Shown here: piece after piece, positions 35,442-43,280 of the stretch | Numbering within the stretch: position 1 is the stretch's first letter | Layout: each line of letters opens with the position of its first letter | Assembly: GCF_023375815.1 (NCBI RefSeq) | Contig: NZ_CP067412.1 | Span: forward strand, 3,224,001 to 3,288,000 | Source of the DNA: Pseudomonas sp. HS6 | GTDB lineage: Bacteria > Pseudomonadota > Gammaproteobacteria > Pseudomonadales > Pseudomonadaceae | Length of the DNA stretch: 64,000 nt | Reading direction: 5' to 3' | Position numbers and translations under genes: made by a program | The notes under the pieces: generated by a model | Database searches by the model: none | What the model saw: the letters and a program-made list of their open reading frames with translations, nothing else | Told to the model about the DNA's origin: nothing

Positions 35442-36257
35442 ATGTTCTACCTCCTGCTGACACTCTTCGGCTGCCTGACCGGCGTCACCGCCGTACTTTT
35501 TGGTTTCGGCGGCGGCTTCGTCGTCGTGCCGCTGCTGTACCGCATGCTTACCGCCGGCCACGGCGCTGACGACCCGATCAGCCAATCCGCCATGCACATC
35601 GCCGTCGCCACCTCGACTTGCGTGATGATCGTCAACGCCTTGGTCGCCACTGACAAACACCGCCGCGCCGGCAATCTTATTCGTGATTACCTCTGGCCCT
35701 TGGGCGGGTTCATCGGTTTGGGCGCGGTTGTCGGCGCAGTCGCAGCGGTGTGGGTCAGTGGCGAAGTCATTCGTTATGCCTTCATCGCCTACCTCGGTGT
35801 GACGATTGTCGATTGCCTGTTGCGACGCGGCTTTCTCACACAGTCCGAAGGCGTCATCCCACGGCGATTGGGAACGGTGGAAACGTCTGGCGGCGGTGTG
35901 GGGATTGGCGCCATCGCGACGTTTCTCGGTTTAGGAGGAAGCGTCATGACCGTGCCGTTATTGCGGCGTTGCGGGTTGAGCATGTCGCAGGCGACGTCGA
36001 TGGCCAATCCGCTGAGCATGCCGGTAGCTTTGGCGGGGACGCTGACGTACATGGTGATGGCCGGATTTAGCGAGACAGACCTCGGGCCATGGTTTATCGG
36101 GTATGTGGATCTGTTGGCGTTTGCGGTGCTGACGCTGGGCTCGATGCTGGGGATTCGACTGGCGACGCCGTGGATCGGGCGGATACCGGATCGGGTGCAT
36201 GCTTGGGTGTATATCGGGTTGCTGGTGATTGTGATGATCAGCATGTGCGTGAATTGA
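35442..36257 (+). CDS. TauE/SafE family membrane permease
   Basis: 271 residues, 7-8 membrane helices in two repeats. LFGCLTGVTAVLFGFGGGFVVVPLL (start) and GIGAIATFLGLGGSVMTVPLL (second half) are the repeated glycine-rich helices of this anion/sulfonate exporter family. ATG 35442 is chosen because the signature begins at once; ribosome site weak. Substrate unknown. Confidence 0.86.
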   Translation: MFYLLLTLFGCLTGVTAVLFGFGGGFVVVPLLYRMLTAGHGADDPISQSAMHIAVATSTCVMIVNALVATDKHRRAGNLIRDYLWPLGGFIGLGAVVGAVAAVWVSGEVIRYAFIAYLGVTIVDCLLRRGFLTQSEGVIPRRLGTVETSGGGVGIGAIATFLGLGGSVMTVPLLRRCGLSMSQATSMANPLSMPVALAGTLTYMVMAGFSETDLGPWFIGYVDLLAFAVLTLGSMLGIRLATPWIGRIPDRVHAWVYIGLLVIVMISMCVN

Positions 36258-36347
36258 GTCTGAAGTCGCTCGATTCTGCACTGCAACCTCTACATAATCC
36301 GCGGCTACTTTTTGCGAGCAACGGCTCGTTTACTCAAGGATGAAGTG

Positions 36348-37496
36348 ATGTTCCGAGGACTGTTGCGCCTTTTCGGTGTTCTGTTGCTGACGGGGTTGTT
36401 TGTGTCGACTGCGACCTGGGCCGACAGCGGCGCGCAGGTGTACACCGGCACTCTGGGTAAATCGCCCATCGTCCTCGAAATAAATACCCGTACCGGAGAG
36501 GGTCGTTACTTTTATAAGAAGTACCGCAAGGATCTGGCACTCGACGGTGCCATGGATGGGGAAACGCTGGTGCTGGAGGAAGGCTCGCGGATGGAGAACT
36601 CTCGTCCGACCCTTCGCTTGCAGCCAGCACTTGATGGTTGGAGTGGCGAGTGGACAAGTACCGCCGGTAAGACCCTGAAGATCGAGTTGAAGCCAGCCAT
36701 CATTCCCGAAGTACCCGCCGGCTCCTTACCCTATCTGGCCAAGTTGCATGATCATGCAACTTACGAGTACTTGCGGTTGCAGGGCGTCACGCTCAAGAAA
36801 GGCAAAACCGAAACCTTCATGGGCTACACGCTGCAATGGTGGAGCGAGCCGCAGACAAAAACTTCACTCTTCGAAGTGGTCTCGGGTTACTCCCCTGAGG
36901 AGCGTCAGCGTATCAACCAGCAGTTGATGGCGCGTTTGTGGGGCCAAGTGTTGTCGTCATATGGCTGCGGCGGTTATTACGCTCAATCCAGTCAACCGCT
37001 GTGGATGTCATCGGCAGTGATGAGCGTGCGCATTTCAACCGAATACTTCTGTGGCGGAGCCTACCCGGATCAAAACCAGGAAGCGCTCAATATCGATACA
37101 AAGAGCGGCAAGTTACTGACCCTTGAAGATGTTCTGTGGGTCGGGCAGGGCCAGCCAGTACGTCATGAAGAGCGCGACGACTACATCGACACATCATCCG
37201 GTTCATCTGATGTCTGGTCAAAGTACCGCACCACGGAGTTAGCGCCTTGGCTGGTTGCCCAATTGACCAGGCTCTACCCGAAAGACATGACCATCACGCC
37301 GGAAGGCTCAGACGACTGCGGCTACAACGATGAAGGTCCTTGGGACTTCCCTGGTTGGTATTTCACACCGCAAGGCATCAAGCTCGATCCATCGTTTCCG
37401 CATGTCGCAGCGGTATGCGGATTCGTGGACTGGAGTGTTCTGCCGTACAACGTCGTCAAACAACATCCGGGTGGTGTAGCGCTGCAACTGCCATGA
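36348..37496 (+). CDS. Secreted protein with DUF3298/RsiV-like C-terminus, paralogue 1
   Basis: 382 residues. Signal peptide 1-26 (cleavage near TWADS). An unrecognised N-terminal half (VYTGTLGKSPIVLEINTRTGEGRYFYKKYRKDLALDG) is followed by a region with ALNIDTKSGKLLTLEDVLWVG and WYFTPQGIKLDPSFPHV...WSVLPYNVV, the pattern of DUF3298 (RsiV-type) domains. Four cysteines in the second half (CGG, CGGAYP, DDCGYNDE, VCGF) suggest disulfides in the periplasm. The neighbouring gene is a tandem paralogue of the same length. Role unknown. Confidence 0.72.
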   Translation: MFRGLLRLFGVLLLTGLFVSTATWADSGAQVYTGTLGKSPIVLEINTRTGEGRYFYKKYRKDLALDGAMDGETLVLEEGSRMENSRPTLRLQPALDGWSGEWTSTAGKTLKIELKPAIIPEVPAGSLPYLAKLHDHATYEYLRLQGVTLKKGKTETFMGYTLQWWSEPQTKTSLFEVVSGYSPEERQRINQQLMARLWGQVLSSYGCGGYYAQSSQPLWMSSAVMSVRISTEYFCGGAYPDQNQEALNIDTKSGKLLTLEDVLWVGQGQPVRHEERDDYIDTSSGSSDVWSKYRTTELAPWLVAQLTRLYPKDMTITPEGSDDCGYNDEGPWDFPGWYFTPQGIKLDPSFPHVAAVCGFVDWSVLPYNVVKQHPGGVALQLP

Positions 37497-37622
37497 CGCG
37501 TCGTTAGAGCTCGAATTACATATCTCGATTACCGGACACAACCTCGCCATAATTCGCCGCGAATTTTCCAGCGCCGGCCCCCACGTCCCGGCGCAACTTC
37601 CGACTCATTCAGGGATCGATCC

Positions 37623-38771
37623 ATGCTCAAGGGACTGTTACGCCTGGCGCCATATGCCGTGGCGTTGTTCACACTGATTTCCGCCGCCCATGCCGAAGAT
37701 GGTCCGCGCGTGTTCACCGGCACATTGGGCAAGACGCCGATTGTGGTGGAACTCAACACTCAGCAGCCGGATGAAGTGACCGGTCGTTACTTCTACGAGA
37801 AGTATCACCGCGATTTGGCCCTCAGCGGTTCATTACAAGAGAGTGCGTTGACGCTGGCCGAGGGCAACAATCGCTACGGCGATGACAAGCCGCTGCCAAC
37901 CCTCAAACTGAAATCCACCGCCAACGGCTGGCAGGGCGAATGGCAAAACCCGAAGGGCAAAAAGCTGCTGGTGCAACTGGTCGAGGCCAAACTTCCAGCG
38001 CCGACCGCAACGACGTTGCCCTTTATTGCCACGTTGCCGAAAGACGATCCTTACGAATATTTGCGCCTGCAGGGGCTCAAGCTCAAACCGGGGAAGAAAG
38101 AGAACTTCATGGGCTACGACCTGCAATGGTGGGCGGAGCCTGAGTCGAAAATCTCTTTATTCAGTATTGAGTCCGGTTATCCCAAAGAAGAGCAGCAGCG
38201 GATCAACGAGCAATTGTTGGAACGTCTCTGGAAAGAGGTCATCAGTTATCACGCCTGCATGCTGCAAGGTGGCGAAAGTGCCGAGCAATGGCAAAGCGTC
38301 GCGCCCACGTTTCTGTCGTCCGATATCGTCAGCCTGAACATCAACACCGGTTACGACTGCGGCGGCGCGCACCCGGATGTCGGCAACTCCCCAATCAATC
38401 TCAATGCTCATACTGGCCAGGAATTAAAGCTGGAAGACGTTTTGAAAGTGGGGGCGCACGAAGGCACTCCGACGGAGATAAGCAATGGCGAACAGAGAGA
38501 GGTGTTTGTGCAATGGCTTATAAAGCAGTTCACCTCGCTGTATCCCAACGAAATGAAGAAACCAGCCGCAGGTGATGAAGACAGCTGTGATTACACCGAT
38601 GAAAATGTCTGGAGCGCTTTCGATTGGTACTTCACCGCCAAGGGTATTTATCTGGGGCCGTACTTCCCCCGCGTACAACGTGGTTGCGATGAGCCCGAGT
38701 GGTCGATCCTGCCGTACTCCCTGATCATGCAAGACCCCGGCGCCGTCAAACTGCAACTGCCCCAGAACTAA
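37623..38771 (+). CDS. Secreted protein with DUF3298/RsiV-like C-terminus, paralogue 2
   Basis: 382 residues. Signal peptide 1-23 (AHAED). Shares with paralogue 1 the block order VFTGTLGKTPIVVELN, GRYFYEKYHRDLALSG, PYEYLRLQGLKLKPGKKENFMGYDLQWW, SGYPKEEQQRINEQLLERLW, the CGGAHPD region and the WYFTAKGIYLGPYFP end. Four cysteines are at matching places. 126 bp separate the genes, so they may have separate promoters. Function unknown; binding of a cell-wall or surface ligand is only a guess. Confidence 0.72.
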   Translation: MLKGLLRLAPYAVALFTLISAAHAEDGPRVFTGTLGKTPIVVELNTQQPDEVTGRYFYEKYHRDLALSGSLQESALTLAEGNNRYGDDKPLPTLKLKSTANGWQGEWQNPKGKKLLVQLVEAKLPAPTATTLPFIATLPKDDPYEYLRLQGLKLKPGKKENFMGYDLQWWAEPESKISLFSIESGYPKEEQQRINEQLLERLWKEVISYHACMLQGGESAEQWQSVAPTFLSSDIVSLNINTGYDCGGAHPDVGNSPINLNAHTGQELKLEDVLKVGAHEGTPTEISNGEQREVFVQWLIKQFTSLYPNEMKKPAAGDEDSCDYTDENVWSAFDWYFTAKGIYLGPYFPRVQRGCDEPEWSILPYSLIMQDPGAVKLQLPQN

Positions 38772-38774
38772 CCA

Positions 38775-39761
38775 TCACGCCAACCCCGGCGCTTCACGAA
38801 TAATGAAGTGATCCAGGTTCTCGATATTGGCATTGAAGACCTCGAAAGGTTTTTCGGGGTTCTTCTTGCCCGGCACCTGTTTCAACTCCGGCGTCACGCC
38901 ATAAAAGAAGCAAAACAACTCCTTATCGCTGTCGATGGCGTGCTTGATCTCTTCCAGAAACGCCTTGCGCTTGCGGTAGTTGTCGATCAGCTTTTTGTTG
39001 AGATAGACACTGACCGGATAAGGCTTCTTCTTGCTGTCATCCGGCTTCTTGAACCAGACCTTGTCCTCGAAATCGATCCGGAAACTGGCGCTGTGAAAGT
39101 CCTCGATTTTCTTGATCCGGCCCCAGTAAATCAGCCCCTTGTTGTCCATCAAGTACTCGATCTTCTTGAAGAACGAACTGTACGGCGCCGTATGCTCGCC
39201 AATCTTCAACGGCATGCGCTTGAGCAAATCCTTGTCCGCGAAGTTCGACACAAAACACTCCACGGGGTGAGCGAAGACACTGGTCTTGTCCGGCGCCGTC
39301 TCACGACTCGGCGACTCTTTCGAGTTGGTAGCCGCCACCCGCACCGGATCATCCCGCAACACATCCGCCGCCCCCGCAGGCGCGGCAGGCTTGCGCACAT
39401 ACTCACGGCGTGTCAGCAACAATTCCGACGGGAAATGCTCCTCCCGCCCGTCATCCGTTTCCCCATCCGCCGCCTCAACCCCCGGCGCCGACGTCTTCAA
39501 ACTCACATACGGACAACCCGCCACATGCTGCGTACCGGGCAGATTCTTGAAGTGCGGCGTGCGCACGTAATTCACGTTCTTGGCGTTGAACGTACCCAAC
39601 TCGTTGGAAGCATCGAACGCCGAACGACAGGCGTCGTTGGGGCACTGGAAGTGTTCCTTCGCGGAATCGAACGCCACCGTCTCATCGAAATTGAGATCGC
39701 GAACGTCATAGATCGACAGTTTGTCGTCGAGGCTGAGGCAGTAGGCGAGGTCGAATTTCAT
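38775..39761 (-). CDS. Orphan protein with a C4C/HxxxC zinc-like motif
   Basis: 328 residues from MKFDLAYCLSLDD (39761). An N-terminal segment has FQCPNDACRSAFDA (C-x4-C, about residues 39-44) and later PHFKNLPGTQHVAGCPY (H-x3-C), a ligand set reminiscent of the zinc-binding start of CoiA-like proteins. The middle is low-complexity. The C-terminal 170 residues are Lys/Phe-rich with no recognised domain. No signal peptide. It lies next to a phage-type antirepressor gene. Not recognised; nucleic-acid binding is an inference from the zinc-like motif. Confidence 0.65.
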   Translation of the reverse strand: MKFDLAYCLSLDDKLSIYDVRDLNFDETVAFDSAKEHFQCPNDACRSAFDASNELGTFNAKNVNYVRTPHFKNLPGTQHVAGCPYVSLKTSAPGVEAADGETDDGREEHFPSELLLTRREYVRKPAAPAGAADVLRDDPVRVAATNSKESPSRETAPDKTSVFAHPVECFVSNFADKDLLKRMPLKIGEHTAPYSSFFKKIEYLMDNKGLIYWGRIKKIEDFHSASFRIDFEDKVWFKKPDDSKKKPYPVSVYLNKKLIDNYRKRKAFLEEIKHAIDSDKELFCFFYGVTPELKQVPGKKNPEKPFEVFNANIENLDHFIIREAPGLA

Positions 39762-39892
39762 GGTGGGGCTCGGGTCCTTGAGTGGGGGAGGGGTATTAAT
39801 AGCGGGTGATGGGGTGGGTTGCACTGATTGTTTTCAGAATGATGCAGAACCAGTCTGCCGGGGATTGGCTATCCCAGGCACTCTGGGCCATA

Positions 39893-39931
39893 AAAAAACC
39901 GCTGCTTGAGTTTTCAAGCAGCGGTTTTTTG
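39893..39931. terminator. Strong terminator after the BRO gene
   Basis: AAAAAACCGCTGCTTGA, loop GTTT, TCAAGCAGCGGTTTTTT: a 17-bp perfect stem with T-run on both strands. It ends the minus-strand BRO operon 3 bp after its stop. Confidence 0.92.
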
Positions 39932-39934
39932 ATG

Positions 39935-40444
39935 TCAGTAACTACGCAGCATTCGTGAAGCTTTACGCCACCAGGATTCCTGCCGATTGAACGGATCCTC
40001 CGCCAGCAAGCACGGCATGTCCCGCAAACGAATCCACGGCTCATCCTGCCAGTGCAACGTGCTTAGCGACATCTTCGGCCAGCTCAAAACACTCAACGTT
40101 GGACGCTCAACCGAGCGCATCGGACGGGCATCTCGCAGCGCAGGCACAACCTGATGCGTCACCCACTCACGAAGCTGCCGATACTCGGGACAGTAGTGAT
40201 AGATCAACAGCGCATACACACCTGACTCGCTCACCATCAGATGTTCTCCGGGCTCGCCGTAGGTCTCCACGCACATCATCTGCCGCTGATCGGCGTCGAG
40301 TTTGCGCAGCTGTCGCTCATCCAGATATTTACCCATCAGCCGCCCCAGTTCATGGACGCAGAACCAGGCCTGGTTCTCCACCAGAAGGGCATGCAGGTGG
40401 GTTTTGTTGCGGACAAATCGTGTTGGAAGAAGTGGTTCAGACAT
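39935..40444 (-). CDS. BRO-N domain protein, antirepressor-like
   Basis: 169 residues. The N-terminal BRO domain covers about 5-110: AWFCVHELGRLMGKYLDERQLRKLDADQRQMMCVETYGEPGEHLMVSESGVYALLIYH and REWVTHQVVPALR are the characteristic phage antirepressor/BRO segments. The C-terminal 60 residues are unrecognised. Its ATG overlaps the stop of a 32-codon leader ORF by 8 nt (ATGTCTGA), so translation is coupled. An antisense RNA unit resembling phage P1 C4 lies upstream. Probably a domesticated phage antirepressor. Confidence 0.85.
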   Translation of the reverse strand: MSEPLLPTRFVRNKTHLHALLVENQAWFCVHELGRLMGKYLDERQLRKLDADQRQMMCVETYGEPGEHLMVSESGVYALLIYHYCPEYRQLREWVTHQVVPALRDARPMRSVERPTLSVLSWPKMSLSTLHWQDEPWIRLRDMPCLLAEDPFNRQESWWRKASRMLRSY

Positions 40445-40535
40445 GACGTGCCCCCCAAGTCGGGAGCACGGGATTCAAACGGCGGGTACAGCGATTCGCC
40501 TTCATCGTGAAGGCTGAGTAGTCAGGCATTTCCAT
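40437..40535 (-). CDS. icd-like leader peptide, 32 codons
   Basis: ORF from ATG 40535 (or the ATG two codons later, 40529) to TGA 40437-40439. The CCAGAGG ribosome site (40539-40545) is 3 nt from the first and 9 nt from the second ATG, so the second is the likelier start (30 residues). The peptide is basic and unremarkable (contains YSAFTMKANRCTRRLNP). The ribosome site is part of a segment complementary to the C4-like RNA. Its stop overlaps the BRO start, as in phage P1 icd-ant. Confidence 0.6.
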   Translation of the reverse strand: MEMPDYSAFTMKANRCTRRLNPVLPTWGARHV

Positions 40536-40538
40536 TTA

Positions 40539-40557
40539 CCTCTGGCTGCTTTCTTAG
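40539..40557 (-). promoter_or_regulatory. Target segment of the C4-like RNA, over the leader ribosome site
   Basis: Read on the minus strand: CTAAGAAA (40557-40550) and CCAGAGG (40545-40539). Both are complementary to the C4-like RNA segment at 40581-40599. Pairing would hide the AGAGG ribosome site of the leader ORF and stop coupled BRO translation. Confidence 0.65.
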
Positions 40558-40572
40558 GGCATTCGTTAAGGG

Positions 40573-40650
40573 TGTCGGGAGCTAAGAAACCCACCAGAGA
40601 CGGGCCGGACATATTCCCCTTTCGGGTCTTGTATTCGCCCACTCCCGACA
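40573..40650 (-). ncRNA. C4-type (phage P1/P7 C4, P4 CI-like) antisense RNA
   Basis: On the minus strand a 78-nt unit is closed by 9-bp arms TGTCGGGAG (40650-40642) and CTCCCGACA (40581-40573), with an inner CCC-GAAA-GGG hairpin (40626-40617). Near its 3' end it carries CTCTGG and GTTTCTTAG (40599-40582), complementary both to the leader ribosome-site segment at 40539-40557 and to an upstream copy at 40725-40746. The size (P1 C4 is about 77 nt as I recall), order and gene context fit the C4 family. Processing from the longer transcript is inferred. Confidence 0.72.
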
Positions 40651-40724
40651 TAACGGGACTTTTCGCAGGCGTAGAGAAACCGCAGACGAAAAAAAGCCGC
40701 ATGACTGTCGGGTGCGGAGGACCG

Positions 40725-40746
40725 CTCTGGTACAGACGTTTCTTAG
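40725..40746 (-). promoter_or_regulatory. Upstream complementary segment (first copy)
   Basis: On the minus strand CTAAGAAAC (40746-40738) and CCAGAG (40730-40725), a direct repeat of the downstream target segment. It begins only a few nucleotides after the predicted transcription start and can pair with the C4-like RNA, as seqC does in P4. Confidence 0.6.
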
Positions 40747-40758
40747 GCGTCGCCCGTA

Positions 40759-40786
40759 AGTATATTCATGATGTGCGTTAGGTCAA
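40759..40786 (-). promoter_or_regulatory. Sigma-70 promoter for the C4-like RNA / BRO transcript
   Basis: On the minus strand -35 TTGACC (40786-40781), 16-bp spacer, -10 TATACT (40764-40759). Start predicted near 40752, just before the first complementary segment. A near-consensus constitutive promoter is expected for an immunity-type RNA. Confidence 0.65.
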
Positions 40787-40812
40787 GATTAAAGTTTAGT
40801 CAAGAAGTGTGT

Positions 40813-41658
40813 CTAAGTTTGAATTTTTGTGCGTTTTTTTACAAGTTGCTTTAATTCGTTTAAGGATAGAGGTGGATTTTTTCGGTGAATCATCGAATGG
40901 CAATTGCTGCATAAGGGTACTAAGTCTACAACGGGATTGATGATGTAATCTTTCCCGAGTTTTGAAACTGGAGTCAAATGATGAACTTGAATGTAACCCT
41001 CGCCAATTTCTCCGTAGAAAGTGGAAAAATCGAACTCACATGCTTGGCATGCTGTACCGTAGTAAGAAATGCATGCAGCTCTATTTGAAGGGTTTCTTTC
41101 GTATTTGTTAACCTCAATGCGCGTTATTGAACCTTCTGGATATCCTTTATTTATTAAGTGGTCAGAGCTTTCCGCGTCTTCTAATGTTAGTAATGATAAG
41201 GTTAAAGATAGGCAGCAAGTAGTGACATTTAGAGCGTGAGCGAGTATGGAGTCTGTAGTCGTTTCAGAGGTAGAGAGCCTTTGGCATACATCGATATCAA
41301 GCTTTTGCCATGATTTATTGTTTTCAGCTAATGATTCGGTAAAGTTGCCGTCTGTTGCTACGTATATTTGAAGGTTTTCCTGAGTGGTACGAATTCGATC
41401 AAATTGAATTTTTGATTCGCTGTCAGCCTCCGACATTCTCCGGAGCATAGCTCCAGAGAAATTGTCTGCGGAAAAGCACGCTTCGATTTGTCGGTGTGTT
41501 CTTGAAACAATAATGCAGAAGCTATTTCCATCATCTAAGTCGGAAGGTCTTATGACATCAAATTGACCGCCATCGATAGTCTTTTCTCCAGTTGTAAGGC
41601 GTATGCCAAACCTACCTTCAAGACGGCGGCATAATACTTTGATGTCGAGTGCTGCCAT
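40813..41658 (-). CDS. HNH endonuclease, last gene of the restriction operon
   Basis: 281 residues. The C-terminal HNH domain (about 205-270) is complete: ACQACEFDF (C-x2-C), VHHLTPVSKLG (H-H), the N of INPVVDLVPL, then CSNCHSMIHRK (C-x2-C-H-x3-H). The N-terminal 200 residues are unrecognised. The start codon overlaps the GHKL stop by 1 nt (TAATG). The AT-rich base make-up differs from the chromosome. Likely the DNA-cutting subunit of the system, acting with the recognition protein and ATPases upstream. Confidence 0.85.
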   Translation of the reverse strand: MAALDIKVLCRRLEGRFGIRLTTGEKTIDGGQFDVIRPSDLDDGNSFCIIVSRTHRQIEACFSADNFSGAMLRRMSEADSESKIQFDRIRTTQENLQIYVATDGNFTESLAENNKSWQKLDIDVCQRLSTSETTTDSILAHALNVTTCCLSLTLSLLTLEDAESSDHLINKGYPEGSITRIEVNKYERNPSNRAACISYYGTACQACEFDFSTFYGEIGEGYIQVHHLTPVSKLGKDYIINPVVDLVPLCSNCHSMIHRKNPPLSLNELKQLVKKRTKIQT

Positions 41659-43277
41659 TAAGCAATATCTCCATCTACTGCGTCAGGTAAGTCTGCTACA
41701 AGCTTTTTGAGGTTTCTGGATACTTCGATTCGGAACTCTTCGAATGCGTCTTTGTTTGCGTTGTTTACATTGTTAAGTTCTGCTTGGGCGAGAGCCCATA
41801 ATAGATAGTCTAATGCCTGTATTACTGGACTGTTCTCTTTATTCGGTAGATAGGCCTTAGAGTAAAATGGATGTCCAGTGTTAAGCGACACTGCTGCAGC
41901 AGACCCCCTGCCAATACTAGGTTCCCACAATGCACCATGCTCTAGAGTTGGTGCAGTAGTAATGTGTATCGAACCGGTATCCGTAGAGTCGACGATTTTC
42001 ATCGTCGCGGTTGTCGTGCCGGACTTGTTATTGACAGTTACCTCGCCGGTGCCAGCATCAACGATGTTAACTTCTGCCTTTGTGAGTCCTGCTGATTTTT
42101 GGTTTATCACATTGCTTGAGGAAGCATGGAGAAGTGCAGCGGTGCCCGTTGCAGTGCTTGCTACACCTCGGCGATAACGTATTTCCGCTTCTCTTCGAGG
42201 AGCTGCAAGGATTTTATCACGGAGCCATTCATAAAGATCTGAATTGAGATTTATACGAGATTTTTTTATATCAACTTGAAATGCGGTATCTAACGTATGG
42301 TCGAATGATAATTCAACTCGCATTAGAGAATAATGCGGTTCCTGTTTGAACATTCCCATCCAGTCAGGACCATGGATTAGTCGGTTTTCTCTGTAAACGT
42401 AAACGCCTTGTCTTTCATTGGAAACCCGCGCAGCAACTTTTGCTTCCTCGCTACTGAATTCTTCTTTTCGGGGTAAGATAAAGGCTTTAATAATAAAGTT
42501 TGTTTTCGTTCCATCAGGAAGAACTAGGTCTTGAGTAACAAAAGCAACGGGCTCTTTAGTTTCAGCAATGCAGAATGGATCCCAAGCCTCTACCACTTCA
42601 TCATTTACTCGAATGTTTACTGTTCGCTCACGATCATCGTTGGGATCAAGAAAGCGTTGGTAAACAAGGGCTATATGTTCCTGCAAATTTTTTACTAAGC
42701 GTAGTACTGCCTTTTTTAGAGGGGGGGCAGTGGGGTCTTTATAGCCATTGAGTATTCGGTCTACACTTTCCCAGATTACCACTGTGCCGTGATTATTTTT
42801 TGCGGTTATATTCAGTAATTCGAGCTCGCTATCGGATGGTGATGTTATTTCCAAATCCCAGCTATTCCGGGCCGCCATCACATCTAAGTCCCAGGTTGCC
42901 CGAAGAGGATCTACATCGGCTGTAAACTTTGAGACCACGGATAAACGTCTGCAGAATGCAGTTGATGCGGTTTTAAGTCCTAGCCCAAATTTCCCCAAAC
43001 TTTTAGCACTTGGACGTTTGGGGGAACCATATTTCATAGCGTCCATTAAAGCAGGCCTATCCATGCCGTTACCATCGTCTCCTACGGAAATAATTATATT
43101 TCCGGTAAAGTCAACTACGATTCGCACATCGACGAGATTGGCTTCCGCTGCAATGGAATTGTCGATGATGTCAGCAATAGCAGTGTTAAAATCGTACCCA
43201 GTATCTCTTAATCCTTCACTGATACGAGCTACATCGGGTGCTACAGTAAAAAGATTGTCATTCATGATGATGTCCAT
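41658..43277 (-). CDS. GHKL ATPase, MORC/MutL-like
   Basis: 539 residues. Bergerat ATP site: N-box AIADIIDNSIAAEAN (about 33-47), G1 VGDDGNGMD (about 66-74), G2 LGKFGLGLKTAS (about 94-105). A beta-rich second domain holds the conserved RENRLIHGPDWMG and DIKKSRINLNSDLYEWLRDKI, with Lys likely contacting gamma-phosphate. The first ATG (43277) or the fourth-residue one down (43265) could start. Such paraMORC ATPases lie in restriction systems with SNF2 helicases and nucleases (Iyer, Abhiman and Aravind). Possibly a DNA clamp that gates the nuclease. Confidence 0.85.
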   Translation of the reverse strand: MDIIMNDNLFTVAPDVARISEGLRDTGYDFNTAIADIIDNSIAAEANLVDVRIVVDFTGNIIISVGDDGNGMDRPALMDAMKYGSPKRPSAKSLGKFGLGLKTASTAFCRRLSVVSKFTADVDPLRATWDLDVMAARNSWDLEITSPSDSELELLNITAKNNHGTVVIWESVDRILNGYKDPTAPPLKKAVLRLVKNLQEHIALVYQRFLDPNDDRERTVNIRVNDEVVEAWDPFCIAETKEPVAFVTQDLVLPDGTKTNFIIKAFILPRKEEFSSEEAKVAARVSNERQGVYVYRENRLIHGPDWMGMFKQEPHYSLMRVELSFDHTLDTAFQVDIKKSRINLNSDLYEWLRDKILAAPRREAEIRYRRGVASTATGTAALLHASSSNVINQKSAGLTKAEVNIVDAGTGEVTVNNKSGTTTATMKIVDSTDTGSIHITTAPTLEHGALWEPSIGRGSAAAVSLNTGHPFYSKAYLPNKENSPVIQALDYLLWALAQAELNNVNNANKDAFEEFRIEVSRNLKKLVADLPDAVDGDIA

Positions 43278-43280
43278 TTA

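Noticed and set aside
36348..38771. Idea that the tandem secreted proteins are toxin and immunity
   Set aside because: Both have the same domain order and signal peptide, so they are paralogues and not an effector with an unrelated inhibitor.
39935..40444. BRO gene taken as evidence for a complete prophage
   Set aside because: No integrase, capsid, tail, lysis or replication genes were found on either side; only the antirepressor and its RNA switch remain.
40502..40702. 66-codon minus-strand ORF across the C4-like RNA
   Set aside because: It is read straight through the hairpin arms and the antisense RNA, has no ribosome site, and its odd peptide reflects RNA structure constraints rather than a protein.
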